A DNA stretch of 32,559 bases from a virus: positions 1 through 32,559 of the IMG/VR virus record IMGVR_UViG_3300044630_003020, one strand, 5' to 3'. Positions 23,508 to 31,270 of this stretch are shown here, piece by piece (within the stretch, counting starts at the first letter, position 1; each line of letters starts with the position of its first letter). The notes under the pieces are model-generated. The model searched no databases. It was not told the origin of the DNA and was given only the letters and a program-made list of their open reading frames with translations. The translations under genes and the position numbers were made by a program.

Positions 23508-24383
23508 TTAGATCGTGAAGTTCTTGAGGCGCACAGGGCGACCCTCAAGAGCGAAGCCGAAGTACCCCTTGATGTAGAAGTCTTCAGCGTCCTTGGTCTT
23601 AGCAAGCATCTCCATCGTGAAGTCCTGGTTCACGATAAGCTTCGCGTCAGCACGTCGGAAGACGAGAATCTCGTTCTCCTCGTAGTGGTCGTCCGTAACG
23701 ATCGGCACGCCGTCGTACGAAAGAACGCGGAAGCCAGCGCCAACCTCAACTCGGTCGAGGAAGCGCTGCTGACCCTGAAGAAGGGCACTGATCTTGCGGC
23801 GAACTGCGCGGCTCGTCATAATAACGTCAGCCTCGCCCTTCGTGTCGTCAAGAGCCTTGTCCAACATGGCAAGGGTGAGAGCGGCAGCCGAAGCGTCCGT
23901 CGTACCACCCTCATCGCCAGGGGTCGAAGTGTTGATCTGATGCTTGATGCCGATGATACCAGCATTGGTATCTTCGGTGCCGTCGCCGACGCAGATCGCC
24001 GTGGCGAGTCGCTCAGCAATCACGCCCGAGTGGACGCGAATCTCTTCCTGTAGCGCGTTGACAACTCCACCAGCAGCCGCGATAAGCGGACCAGTGACTT
24101 CACCACGGGTGTACAGGTACTTGACGGTCTTTGCGACCTTAGCGTAGGTCGAGCTTGAAGCGCTTGGAAGTGAACCACCATCGGTGCTGAATGCAGCCGT
24201 AGGAAGCCCGCTTCGCTTGCGGATGTAATAGGTCTGTGTAGGCCAGTTTACACGCGTTACAACGCTAAGAACAGGTGTAGCCTTGGCAACGTAATCGCGA
24301 ATTACTGGATCGACTACCTCTGGGAGGAGGTATGCACCAGTAGATGCGACGGACGTGCTAAGAGCTCGCTCAATGTCAGCCAT
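23508..24383 (-). CDS. Major capsid protein, HK97 fold
   Basis: The 291-residue product has the order of the Phage_capsid family. An early segment GAYLLPEVVDPVIRDYVAKA precedes TQTYYIRKRSGLPTAAFSTD (E-loop region) and KTVKYLYTRGEVTGPLIAAA. The A domain has ALDDTKGEADVIMTSRAVRR, a motif found in many such capsid proteins, with FRVLSYDGVPIVTDDHYEEN and a final FALEGRPVRLKNFTI. No N-terminal scaffold domain is present, in agreement with a separate protease/scaffold gene 21 bases upstream. A strong hairpin follows the gene. Confidence 0.93.
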   Translation of the reverse strand: MADIERALSTSVASTGAYLLPEVVDPVIRDYVAKATPVLSVVTRVNWPTQTYYIRKRSGLPTAAFSTDGGSLPSASSSTYAKVAKTVKYLYTRGEVTGPLIAAAGGVVNALQEEIRVHSGVIAERLATAICVGDGTEDTNAGIIGIKHQINTSTPGDEGGTTDASAAALTLAMLDKALDDTKGEADVIMTSRAVRRKISALLQGQQRFLDRVEVGAGFRVLSYDGVPIVTDDHYEENEILVFRRADAKLIVNQDFTMEMLAKTKDAEDFYIKGYFGFALEGRPVRLKNFTI

Positions 24384-24404
24384 TGAAAGTCTCCTTAATT
24401 ATTA

Positions 24405-26225
24405 TTACTTGTAGATATTACCGAGAGCGTACTTCAACTTATCCTCATTGCTCATTGAGCCGAGGTCTGGAAGTCCAGTCTCAAACTTTTCGCGGACAAC
24501 GGCAGCAGGCAACTTGCCAGCAGGAAGCTCTTCGAGCTTCTTGATGTATTCAGCCTGCTTCTCGACTGTCTCACGGAGGACTGCCGTGCTCTCGTCAACC
24601 TTAGAGGTGACAAAGGCGGTAATAGCCTCAGCGAGGTCGCGGCGAACCGAAACCCCATTAAAGTCCACGTTCTCATCTGCAGGAGCATCTTCAGTCTTAG
24701 CGACTGGTGCTTCCGCTGCAGCCTGTGGTGCGTCGGGCTCAAATACCCCGAGCGTTTCGAGTTGCCCCTTCAACGCGTTGAATGCTTCGACAAGCTTCTC
24801 AGCATCGCGCTTGGCGATGCGTGCACGCTCGACTTCACCGTTCTCCTCAGCGGGAGCAGCAGCCTCTACAGGCGCAGCCTCCACGACGGGAGCTGCTTCA
24901 GCTGCAGGTGCAGCGTCAGCAACGGGTGCTTCAACAACGGGGGCTTCGGTCTGCTCGGTCACCTGAGCGGCAACGGGTTCCACAGACTCATTTGCGGCGA
25001 CGTTCTCAACCACTTCGGTTGCGTCGCTCTTAACGAGCTCTTCTGCCATATTTTCTCCAATCTCCTCGCCCTCGATGGAGCGAGCGAGCACAGTGCCGAA
25101 CGACGGTACCCACGAGGGGCGCGTCGTGTTACTAATTTCCTTCAACTTAATCTTGAGGAATCGGATAACCTTTTCTCCAGAGGAGGGGTCATCAACCATG
25201 CGGTACTGGACACCATCTCCAGCAATCGACATCCCATACTTCTTACCACGCTTAATTCGGCTATGCAAATACGCCGCTGCGGGGTTATCTGGGTGTAGGC
25301 GAACTTTGATGTTCAACCTGTAGTCGCTAGAAACAGAGCCATCCACAACTTCTCCAAGTTCGCGGAGGACACCATCTTTCATGTGATGGTCTAGGTAAGG
25401 TAGTGGATCACCATCGTTTGTGCGAGATACAATCTGATCCGCGAAGTCTTGAATCGCAGTGGGGTCCATCTCAGTCCCATGAGAATCTCGCTCGGGACCT
25501 GATGCCTGTCCATAGAGGAACAGTCCGCCATCCTGCTCTTCGGCACGATCGACTGGGATAGTGATTTTCCAGTTGTTAGTTGTCATTTGTGGCTCCTCAG
25601 AGCGCATGCTCATAAGAGGATTGATCTTTGTGACATCAGACATTTTCTTGCCGATGCTCATTTCAGTTTCAATCCATCCCTCACCAGCTGGCTGATAAAT
25701 CCTAATTGCCAGTGCTGGGTTTTCTGGACTTGCTGGGAGTGCAAAGTTTGAGTCTGGAAGACCATAAATGCCGTCAAGCATTACATGTTCTACCCTACCA
25801 CTAGCGAGACCAGATGGTGAATACCAACTGACAAAATCGCCTTCTTTTACTTCTCCTGCCATTGCACGCTCTTCCTCATCGTCTTGGGACCTTTCGTCTT
25901 TAACGATGCTATTAGCCCACGATTGACCAGCGTCTCCGCCCCAAGCGTCCCAAGCAACTCGACCAGGAGAGGGGTATCCCTCTTCTCCTGAACTAAAGCC
26001 TGTAGCTTTCTTGTCAACTTCGTGTCGAGCAAAGAACGATTTCATTCGTCCAAGTGTTGCAACAGAGATCTCTGCTCCACGAGCAAGATCTGCTGCGCGT
26101 TTTCGACCTACGTCAGTAAAGCCGCTTCCAGCTTTGCCTTCTTCGATCCACTTCAGTGCACGCTTTGCAGCTGCCCGAACGCCCTCTGGAGGACTGTATG
26201 ACTCTGCTCGTTCGATCTCAGACAT
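24405..26225 (-). CDS. Prohead protease fused to scaffold, with two N-terminal accessory domains
   Basis: The protein has 606 residues in four parts. Residues 10-107 are a helical domain common in environmental phages (VRAAAKRALKWIEEGKAGSG ... YPSPGRVAWDAWGGDAGQSW). Residues 128-200 resemble the small Tudor-like HVA1/DUF2945 domain (GDFVSWYSPSGLASGRVEHV ... ALAIRIYQPAGEGW). Residues 218-385 are the protease, with the expected His in LDHH (280/281) and Ser333 in YGMSIAGDG. Residues 400-606 are a scaffold: an Ala/Pro/Val/Glu-rich low-complexity linker (APVVEAPVADAAPAAEAAPV), then coiled coil (VLRETVEKQAEYIKKLEEL). It should drive capsid assembly and then cleave itself and others. The start overlaps the portal stop by 8 bases (ATGTCTGA). 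Confidence 0.88.
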   Translation of the reverse strand: MSEIERAESYSPPEGVRAAAKRALKWIEEGKAGSGFTDVGRKRAADLARGAEISVATLGRMKSFFARHEVDKKATGFSSGEEGYPSPGRVAWDAWGGDAGQSWANSIVKDERSQDDEEERAMAGEVKEGDFVSWYSPSGLASGRVEHVMLDGIYGLPDSNFALPASPENPALAIRIYQPAGEGWIETEMSIGKKMSDVTKINPLMSMRSEEPQMTTNNWKITIPVDRAEEQDGGLFLYGQASGPERDSHGTEMDPTAIQDFADQIVSRTNDGDPLPYLDHHMKDGVLRELGEVVDGSVSSDYRLNIKVRLHPDNPAAAYLHSRIKRGKKYGMSIAGDGVQYRMVDDPSSGEKVIRFLKIKLKEISNTTRPSWVPSFGTVLARSIEGEEIGENMAEELVKSDATEVVENVAANESVEPVAAQVTEQTEAPVVEAPVADAAPAAEAAPVVEAAPVEAAAPAEENGEVERARIAKRDAEKLVEAFNALKGQLETLGVFEPDAPQAAAEAPVAKTEDAPADENVDFNGVSVRRDLAEAITAFVTSKVDESTAVLRETVEKQAEYIKKLEELPAGKLPAAVVREKFETGLPDLGSMSNEDKLKYALGNIYK

Positions 26226-27486
26226 CAGTTTCCTCCGCTACATCGTCAGTCGTTTCTCCAACAGGTTCTGCTGGAGCTGGCGTATTTGGCTGCGGAGCTC
26301 CGCCAAGGAGTTGAGATACTGGCAAGATACCAGTCGAGGTTTGAATAAACGGCTCGCTCCCGTTCGGAATTGCAGCCAATCCTAGCTGATTACGAATGTA
26401 GTTCAAGTCGTAGATTCCATGAGTTAGTGCATCAATATACAACTTCATCTGGGTCGCTTCGTCTCGAGTATCAACTTCACGATGTTCAAACATCACGTCA
26501 TCAATACCAAAGGTTGTCATGATCAAGTTTTCATTAATGACTTCTTCAACAATACCTTGCAAGGGAGAGATTGTCTCCGTTCGATAGGTCTTGTCGTTCT
26601 CAGCACTCTGTGAGCGGTTTGCGCTTTCAGAGGTTCCGCCGAGCTTGGTGTATGGTAGGTCGAAGACCGCAAGGATCTCCATCGTCAACTGCCGTCGACC
26701 CTCGATAAACTGCATCTCTGCAGGTGAGGAAACGGACTTGCTGACTTCCACATCGCCCTCCAAAAGGAGCGGCTTGTGTGCGTTCGCAGCCGAAGTGTAT
26801 TCCTTCTTAAGGAACTCTCGGTTGCGCTCAACCTCTTCCTTCGAGGCATTCTTCATGTTGAAGACAATGCCTGTCTGGGCTGAGTTAGCAAAGAATGATT
26901 CGTTGTAGGTTTGCGCGAAAAGATCTTGCGCGACGGTTGAGCCAAGCGACTCAAGCGGGCTTAGCCCGTAGAAGTCGTTGTCTGGGTCGGCGATCTTGAA
27001 GTGCAGGAACTCATCTGGCTCGTACTGAGTCTCGCGTCCATTCTTTGGATCACGGGTGATGTAGCTCATCACCTCACGGGTCTCAGTATCGATGACAAGG
27101 TTTACCTGCTGTGGCGCGATACGATAGAATCGGAACGGAACGCCATCACGCGCTGGGAGAATATACCAGAACGCATCACCGTAGATCAGAAGATCTTGGT
27201 AGGTCTGGCGGAGCAAAGAAATAATCTTTGACCGACGAAACGTCAGGTCTATCTTTTGCGCGTTTGACTCATTCAATTCGTCCTTTGAATCAACAGGGGA
27301 CAACTGATAACCAGTCGAAACGGCAGTGCGCGAAATCTTGTCAATAACAGCACGGACAATAGGGTGCTGCTTGTACATTCGCGTGTAAGTTGAGTGAGAC
27401 TTAAATGGTGTCTCGCGGTTTTGATTCCCCTCGATCCGAGGTGGAGTCTGGGAACGGACTACGGGGATTCGCTCGATGTTAGCCAC
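26218..27486 (-). CDS. Portal protein, HK97-type, GTG start
   Basis: The protein has 422 residues. Family features are YTRMYKQHPIVRAVIDKISR near the N-terminus, then LLRQTYQDLLIYGDAFWYIL, FYRIAPQQVNLVIDTETREV, EFLHFKIADPDNDFYGLSPL and YNESFFANSAQTGIVFNM. The late EILAVFDLPYTKLGG is followed by a helical stem and a Pro/Thr-rich tail. The start was set at GTG 27486 because AAGGAGG lies 6 bases before it. An in-frame ATG at 27516 would give a 10-residue basic extension without a ribosome site. The gene overlaps the zinc-ribbon gene by 8 bases. The portal is the dodecameric DNA channel of the head. Confidence 0.92.
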   Translation of the reverse strand: MANIERIPVVRSQTPPRIEGNQNRETPFKSHSTYTRMYKQHPIVRAVIDKISRTAVSTGYQLSPVDSKDELNESNAQKIDLTFRRSKIISLLRQTYQDLLIYGDAFWYILPARDGVPFRFYRIAPQQVNLVIDTETREVMSYITRDPKNGRETQYEPDEFLHFKIADPDNDFYGLSPLESLGSTVAQDLFAQTYNESFFANSAQTGIVFNMKNASKEEVERNREFLKKEYTSAANAHKPLLLEGDVEVSKSVSSPAEMQFIEGRRQLTMEILAVFDLPYTKLGGTSESANRSQSAENDKTYRTETISPLQGIVEEVINENLIMTTFGIDDVMFEHREVDTRDEATQMKLYIDALTHGIYDLNYIRNQLGLAAIPNGSEPFIQTSTGILPVSQLLGGAPQPNTPAPAEPVGETTDDVAEETDV

Positions 27487-27688
27487 GGCTTTCCTCCTTG
27501 GTCTTCTTTGCAACAAGGATTACATCCTCATTGGGCCAGACAACGGTCATTGCGCATTTGCGACATGGACCGCTGACTCGACCTTCAATCTCTCGATAGA
27601 GATCCTTAAACTTGATGCGCAGTACTCCGTCTTCACCTTCGATACCGAAGAGTGAGCCGCAGTGCGCGCACTTCACCGAATTCGGCAT
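27479..27688 (-). CDS. Small zinc-ribbon protein between terminase and portal
   Basis: This 69-residue protein has two CxxC pairs, at residues 7/10 (VKCAHCGS) and 42/45 (GPCRKCAM), with a charged helix-like middle (VLRIKFKDLYREIEGRV). It resembles small Com-like zinc fingers of Mu-type phages in size and Cys spacing, but I would not claim the function. The start at 27688 (MPNSV) is preferred over an in-frame upstream start at 27742 because AAGG lies a few bases before it and the motif begins directly after. It overlaps the portal start by 8 bases. Confidence 0.75.
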   Translation of the reverse strand: MPNSVKCAHCGSLFGIEGEDGVLRIKFKDLYREIEGRVSGPCRKCAMTVVWPNEDVILVAKKTKEESRG

Positions 27689-27782
27689 CCTGCACCTTCT
27701 GTCTATATGTGTTGGTGAACGGGGGGAGACCACGCGTCTCAACCGTTACCCTGCGCCCTTGCAATGCTCGGAGAGCAGCCCG

Positions 27783-29204
27783 TCACCATGCAAAGTTGAT
27801 GGCAGGAGCTTTGCGACCCATGCCGTAAATTGCGAGCATCGCTGACCAGAAATAGTCGTCGTGCCCATCGGAGCGAGCTTTGAACTGGTAGTTACCAGCC
27901 TCGGTCTTCTTGCGCTCGATGGCGTGGATCTCCGCGAGGAGCTCACGTTTTCGAGGGAATCGAACCTTGCCCATTTGCATATCGCCTTTGAAAGTTGTTG
28001 CCCATCGTTCTTTGTTGGAGTTCGTAAAGGTTACAGCCTCAACGATGCCACCATGCTTAGAAACTAGCTGTTCCGCAATAACACCACCAACGCCAGTAGC
28101 GTCAATGGTAACTCGGTTAGGCTTAATGTCTGCAATAAGTTTGTTGAAAAACTCAACTTGTTTGCTATAGTCATCCTGTGTCTCAAATGTCTTGTGGATA
28201 GTGATGTTGCCAGTGTCATCGTCGATTGTAGCCACAGTGACTACAGTCTTATCGATCTTCTTCGCAATGTCAATTCCGATAACGTAACTGAGATTAGGGT
28301 CGTAGTCTTTCTGGTTTAGTTCGTCATCTACACAGTTAACAATCAAACCCCATGGGTAAAAGTTGACCGACTCATCCGCGAAGGAGCACTCGTACTCCTG
28401 TTGGAACGCGTCGAGACCCATGTTATTGTAAATAGACTTAATCGAATCCGTACCCCACCGCTTTACGCGCTGGTCGGTATCGAAGTCTGGCGCAAGCGCC
28501 GTGCTCTCGGCTGGATCGATGGTCATGATAGAGCATTCCCACCAGGGCACAATGTGCACTGAGTATTCTGGGTAGCGAGACCGATCGTTCGCCATCTCAA
28601 AGAAGAGACCGCTTTGTCCGAGAGGTGTAGATACAACGGTCAGCCGACCATCGCCTCGAGTAGTCGCAGGTATGGCAGCGTCGTAGAGCTTTCGAGCGTC
28701 TCGCACAAATGCGAACTCATCGAAGTAGACATCTTTCTCGCCGCCACGGACCGCTGCAGAAGCGGGCTGGCTGATCATGTATGAAGTATTCGGGTGATCG
28801 TGAAGGCTGAACTCAAACTCTGCAGACGTGTAGACGGCAGACTTGAAGCCAGACTTATCAGGGATTGAGTAGTAGAATTGTTTGGCATAGTTGATCTTGT
28901 CCGACGCTTCCTTCTGGTTGATGGAAACGTAGTTAACCTTCTTGCCAGTCGAGGTAGCAACGCGGTGAAGACCCTCTCCTGAAATGATGTAGGAGAATCC
29001 AATCTGACGCGACTTAGCGACAAGACGGAACTTACTCCGATCGTTCAGGAAGTTGATCTGATACGGCTCTAGCTTCGTCGGCTCCCCCTTGGTCTTCGTG
29101 AGAAGTTCCAGGTAGAGGGCGGGCGACACCTTCAATAGACCCGCCAAATCCTCCTGCGAGAGTTGCGAGCCGAGCTTGGTCGATTCCTCGTGATTCAAAG
29201 ACAT
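27783..29204 (-). CDS. terL: Terminase large subunit
   Basis: The protein has 473 residues. The ATPase half has an adenine-binding segment LEPYQINFLNDR, a variant Walker A KSRQIGFS at residues 64-71 (Lys at the front, Phe where Lys is usual, like lambda gpA), Walker B VYFDEFAF with D162/E163, and a coupling motif VVSTPLGQSG. The nuclease half has the RNase H-like acidic residues D312 (VIGIDIAKK), D368 (TIDATGVGG) and D449/D450 (SDGHDDYFWSA). It packages DNA into the prohead through the portal. Its start overlaps the small subunit gene by 173 bases and lacks a clear ribosome site, so it may rely on coupling. The 94-base gap after the gene holds only two short hairpins (TGCTC-TCC-GAGCA and GAGAC-GCGTG-GTCTC). 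Confidence 0.93.
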   Translation of the reverse strand: MSLNHEESTKLGSQLSQEDLAGLLKVSPALYLELLTKTKGEPTKLEPYQINFLNDRSKFRLVAKSRQIGFSYIISGEGLHRVATSTGKKVNYVSINQKEASDKINYAKQFYYSIPDKSGFKSAVYTSAEFEFSLHDHPNTSYMISQPASAAVRGGEKDVYFDEFAFVRDARKLYDAAIPATTRGDGRLTVVSTPLGQSGLFFEMANDRSRYPEYSVHIVPWWECSIMTIDPAESTALAPDFDTDQRVKRWGTDSIKSIYNNMGLDAFQQEYECSFADESVNFYPWGLIVNCVDDELNQKDYDPNLSYVIGIDIAKKIDKTVVTVATIDDDTGNITIHKTFETQDDYSKQVEFFNKLIADIKPNRVTIDATGVGGVIAEQLVSKHGGIVEAVTFTNSNKERWATTFKGDMQMGKVRFPRKRELLAEIHAIERKKTEAGNYQFKARSDGHDDYFWSAMLAIYGMGRKAPAINFAW

Positions 29205-29595
29205 TTTGTATAAACGTCACGGCATTCGGCGTATCTTCGCCCTTCTCGTGCTTCTCCATCTGGAATCGCAACGCGAGAAGTTCTTTGATAGTGCTCGAGC
29301 GCTGTGTCGCCTCCTTCGTCAGCTGTCCACCCTCAATCTCTTGCGCCAGTTGTGGCAAGAGGGCTTTAAGCTGGAGGGTAAGGAAGATGTCCAGGTCTTT
29401 CTCAAGAACTGGCTTATCCGTACCCTCGAGCACGCCTGCGAGGTAGTTCCAGTCTGCCTGTGGGAGGAACCTGCCAACCTTGTCCTTGAGCTCGTTGAGC
29501 TGCTGGGTATCAAGCTTTGGCTTATTTCGAGCCCCAGAAGGTCGTCCACGGCGGATCTGACCCTGGGTCTTGGAAACGATCGTCTCATCAGACAT
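29032..29595 (-). CDS. terS: Terminase small subunit (DNA-binding)
   Basis: The protein has 187 residues. The N-terminus has a basic AT-hook-like motif RRGRPSGARNK (about residues 15-25). The centre is helical (LDIFLTLQLKALLPQLAQEI; STIKELLALRFQMEKHEKGE), consistent with the oligomerisation core of small terminases. The last 57 residues (from about GIDQARLATLAGG) lie in the overlap with the large subunit. They are Gly/Ala/Asp/Glu-rich with no clear structure, as expected if that part is overprinted. The gene is placed directly before the large subunit. Recognition of the packaging site is assumed from the family. Confidence 0.78.
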   Translation of the reverse strand: MSDETIVSKTQGQIRRGRPSGARNKPKLDTQQLNELKDKVGRFLPQADWNYLAGVLEGTDKPVLEKDLDIFLTLQLKALLPQLAQEIEGGQLTKEATQRSSTIKELLALRFQMEKHEKGEDTPNAVTFIQNVFESRGIDQARLATLAGGFGGSIEGVARPLPGTSHEDQGGADEARAVSDQLPERSE

Positions 29596-30058
29596 CTGGT
29601 GTCTCTTTTCTTGGTCGCTTGCGAAGCGGGCTTGGGTCCCGCTTGTATCGCCGCTTATAGTAGCGCACGGCTACTGGATAGTCACGGGCAACCCGCAAGT
29701 CCCAGCGTCGGCACTGAATCGGTGACATATACTGCTTATGCAGTCGGAACAGGTACTTCGCCCACCGCTTGGAGTGTTCCGAGCGGGTGGCGACGTGGGC
29801 TAGTTCGTGGAGCGCCGTGTCAATGTCGGCGGAGCAGAGGGTGAGCTTGTGTACCCAGTCCTCGGCGAACCCCGCGTCGCGGCACATCTGGTCAGCGTGG
29901 TAATGCAGGCTGACCTGGCGCAAAAAAATTTTGTGGTCTGTGACCGCCCTCGCCATGATAAGTAGAGCTGGCTTATATCGCTTGAGATAATCCTTTGTCA
30001 TGCCCTTCCCGCATACCACCTTAAATGGTAGACTGGAAAACCAATCTGGATGTCTCAT
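29588..30058 (-). CDS. HELAH-motif metalloprotease-like protein, first gene of the late operon
   Basis: The protein has 156 residues. Residues 82-90 read ALHELAHVA, a HExxH zinc-binding motif, with a further His at 95 (SEHSKRWAKYLF) in the place of a third ligand for SprT/zincin-like small enzymes. The C-terminus is strongly basic (YYKRRYKRDPSPLRKRPRKE). Small HELAH proteins of this type occur in actinophages and other siphophages near packaging genes, with function unclear. Alternatives are a protease or a DNA-bound SprT-like protein. A GGGAG ribosome site lies 8 bases before the ATG. The gene overlaps the terminase small subunit start by 8 bases. Confidence 0.75.
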   Translation of the reverse strand: MRHPDWFSSLPFKVVCGKGMTKDYLKRYKPALLIMARAVTDHKIFLRQVSLHYHADQMCRDAGFAEDWVHKLTLCSADIDTALHELAHVATRSEHSKRWAKYLFRLHKQYMSPIQCRRWDLRVARDYPVAVRYYKRRYKRDPSPLRKRPRKETPDV

Positions 30059-30083
30059 AGATATACTCCCATATACTCATTAG

Positions 30084-30300
30084 CTGGGTTAACTGGGTTA
30101 GATTATCTTACTGGTAAGAAATTTACCCTTCACTCTATACGCGCTTTTTGAGGGTATTTTGGTCTCATATAATAGTACCACTTATATTTTATAACATATA
30201 CCAGGTTAGCCTGGGTTATTTTCTTAGAGGAGGAGGGGTAGGAGCAGAGTTCCAGACAGAGTTCCGTAGAGTTTCCCCACGGTCGGCCTGGGTTAGATTA
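30084..30300 (+). repeat. Four copies of CTGGGTTA (two extended to CTGGGTTAGATTA)
   Basis: Exact copies lie at 30084-30091, 30093-30100, 30211-30218 and 30288-30295. The second and fourth extend to CTGGGTTAGATTA (30093-30105 and 30288-30300). Copies one and two are spaced by 9 bases. The third directly follows a perfect 5-base-arm dyad CCAGG-TTAG-CCTGG at 30201-30214. The pattern is that of a multi-copy binding site for a regulator or replication initiator. Confidence 0.7.
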
Positions 30301-30312
30301 GGTGTCTTTGCG

Positions 30313-30341
30313 TCTACAACATAAGTTCTTACTTATATAAT
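30313..30341 (+). promoter_or_regulatory. Candidate sigma-70 promoter for the rightward genes
   Basis: TCTACA (30313-30318, 4 of 6 to TTGACA) is followed after 17 bases by a perfect TATAAT (30336-30341). Transcription would start near 30348, about 220 bases before the first rightward gene. This is a consensus match only. A second TATAAT at 30168-30173 has only a poor -35 (TTTTTG). Confidence 0.4.
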
Positions 30342-30405
30342 ATTTCAGATTCTGTATATATTTCCTCTAGGTACTAAATGGGTGCCCACACCTCGCCTGT
30401 GGAGC

Positions 30406-30435
30406 GCATACTAGGGGGGGGTATGCCGTTTTTTT
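30406..30435 (+). terminator. Possible intrinsic terminator or attenuator in the rightward leader
   Basis: GCATAC (30406-30411) pairs with GTATGC (30421-30426) around a G-rich loop of 9. T7 (30429-30435) follows after CG. The stem is only 6 pairs, so strength is uncertain. It lies between the candidate promoter and the first rightward gene and could attenuate it. Confidence 0.45.
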
Positions 30436-30484
30436 GTTCTATTTCGTGCTCATTTCTTGTTCTATTTGGCATATACTCCCCCCC
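30414..30484. repeat. Inverted repeat with G8/C7 tracts enclosing two TTGTTCTATTT direct repeats
   Basis: GGGGGGGGTATGCC (30414-30427) is inverted at 30468-30484, which reads GGCATA-TACT-CCCCCCC with a 4-base bulge. The 40-base loop contains TTGTTCTATTT twice (30434-30444 and 30457-30467, 23 bases apart). The pairing competes with the small stem at 30406-30426. Confidence 0.6.
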
Positions 30485-30569
30485 TTGCAGGCATGGTACC
30501 CTTTAGGGGTCAGGTCGGATCTCCGATCTGGCGCAGCACCCCGCTGCCTTAGTAGGGGAGAAAGGAGTC

Positions 30570-31205
30570 ATGAAGATGACTCACAATAGAATCACGGCGG
30601 AGATTATCCGCCAGGTCGCAGCGGCGGTCGCTGCGCTCCATACTGGAAACCTGCGAGGGTATGCCGATCGTGAGGATATGGCGCAGGATGCGCTCATGAT
30701 TCTCGCAACGGATCCCGCTGCTACGGTCGCTGCAGCGGTGCGCGCTGCATACAATGCGAACCGTGAGGAGCGGTCAGGGGATGGCGCAGCGGTGCGCTTC
30801 GCCTACTTCTCGCAAGCGGTGAACGGCAAGAATGGCGAGAGGAAGGATCTGGGATCCGTACTGGCCGATCAGATCGCAGACAAGGCGCACGAGGTGCGCG
30901 GTGCAGATGCGGAGCGCGCTGCACTGGTCGCAGCGGTGGTCGCGGTGCGCCACTCGCACACCGTGGCAGCGCACGGTGCAGAACTGGCAGCACGCGGTGC
31001 TGCTAACGGTGCACGAGGCGCAGCGAATGATGCTGCGATCCTCGCCGAACTGGAAGCGGTGGGCGGTGCTCACTACGGGTACGCTGCGAAGGTCGCTGCG
31101 AACCTGCGCGCACGAGGGATCCGCACCACCGCCAACGCAGTGCGGGTAGCGGTGAATCGTGCGAAGGCGCGCACCGAGGGCGGTGCACACTCTAGCCGAG
31201 ACTAG
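30570..31205 (+). CDS. Alanine-rich DNA-binding or sigma-like protein
   Basis: This protein has 211 residues, about a quarter of them Ala. Residues 31-45 (YADREDMAQDALMIL) resemble the helix 2.1-2.2 motif of sigma-70 region 2 (the E-D-x-x-Q-D/E pattern). Residues 170-201 (YAAKVAANLRARGIRTTANA then VRVAVNRAKAR) could be a helix-turn-helix as in sigma region 4. The middle (ALVAAVVAVRHSHTVAAHGA and the AARGAANGARGAAND run) is low complexity. The gene is much richer in G+C than the late genes. AAAGGAG is 2 bases before the ATG at 30570 but 8 bases before an ATG at 30576, so the true start may be 30576. GGGGAG at 30555-30560 would suit 30570. A role as a phage transcription factor for repeated rightward promoters is a hypothesis. 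Confidence 0.7.
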   Translation: MKMTHNRITAEIIRQVAAAVAALHTGNLRGYADREDMAQDALMILATDPAATVAAAVRAAYNANREERSGDGAAVRFAYFSQAVNGKNGERKDLGSVLADQIADKAHEVRGADAERAALVAAVVAVRHSHTVAAHGAELAARGAANGARGAANDAAILAELEAVGGAHYGYAAKVAANLRARGIRTTANAVRVAVNRAKARTEGGAHSSRD

Positions 31206-31213
31206 CCGAAACG

Positions 31214-31270
31214 GACGGAGCGGGGATGGCATCCCGCTCCGCTCCGTCTCGCAGGGATTGTCTCCTGCGA
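31214..31270 (+). other. Structured leader before the second rightward gene
   Basis: GACGGAGCGG (31214-31223) can pair with CCGCTCCGTC (31239-31248), or the inner GAGCGGG/CCCGCTC arms can pair instead. The two folds exclude each other. A second hairpin, TCGCAGG/CCTGCGA with an 8-base loop, follows at 31249-31270. No U-tract follows. The block starts 8 bases after the stop of the previous gene and leads to the AGGGGAG ribosome site before 31309. Confidence 0.6.

Larger units (their letters stand above)
30059..30569. other. 511-base non-coding switch region between the two divergent transcription units
   Basis: No convincing gene is present. The region holds four CTGGGTTA repeats, a CCAGG-TTAG-CCTGG dyad, AT-rich segments with two TATAAT words (30168 and 30336), two TTGTTCTATTT repeats, and G8/C7 tracts arranged as an inverted repeat. 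The AT-rich half is on the left, and the G-rich/C-rich half borders the rightward genes. Divergent promoters are expected here. A packaging site (cos/pac) or replication origin could also lie here, next to the terminase genes, but nothing proves it. Confidence 0.7.

Noticed and set aside
27689-27782. Terminator or promoter in the gap between terminase and the zinc-ribbon gene
   Set aside because: Only short hairpins (5 pairs) without U-tract, and no convincing -35/-10 pair.
30059-30569. tRNA or CRISPR array in the non-coding region
   Set aside because: No cloverleaf with a T-loop GTTC-type arm was seen. The repeats are too short and irregular for a CRISPR array.
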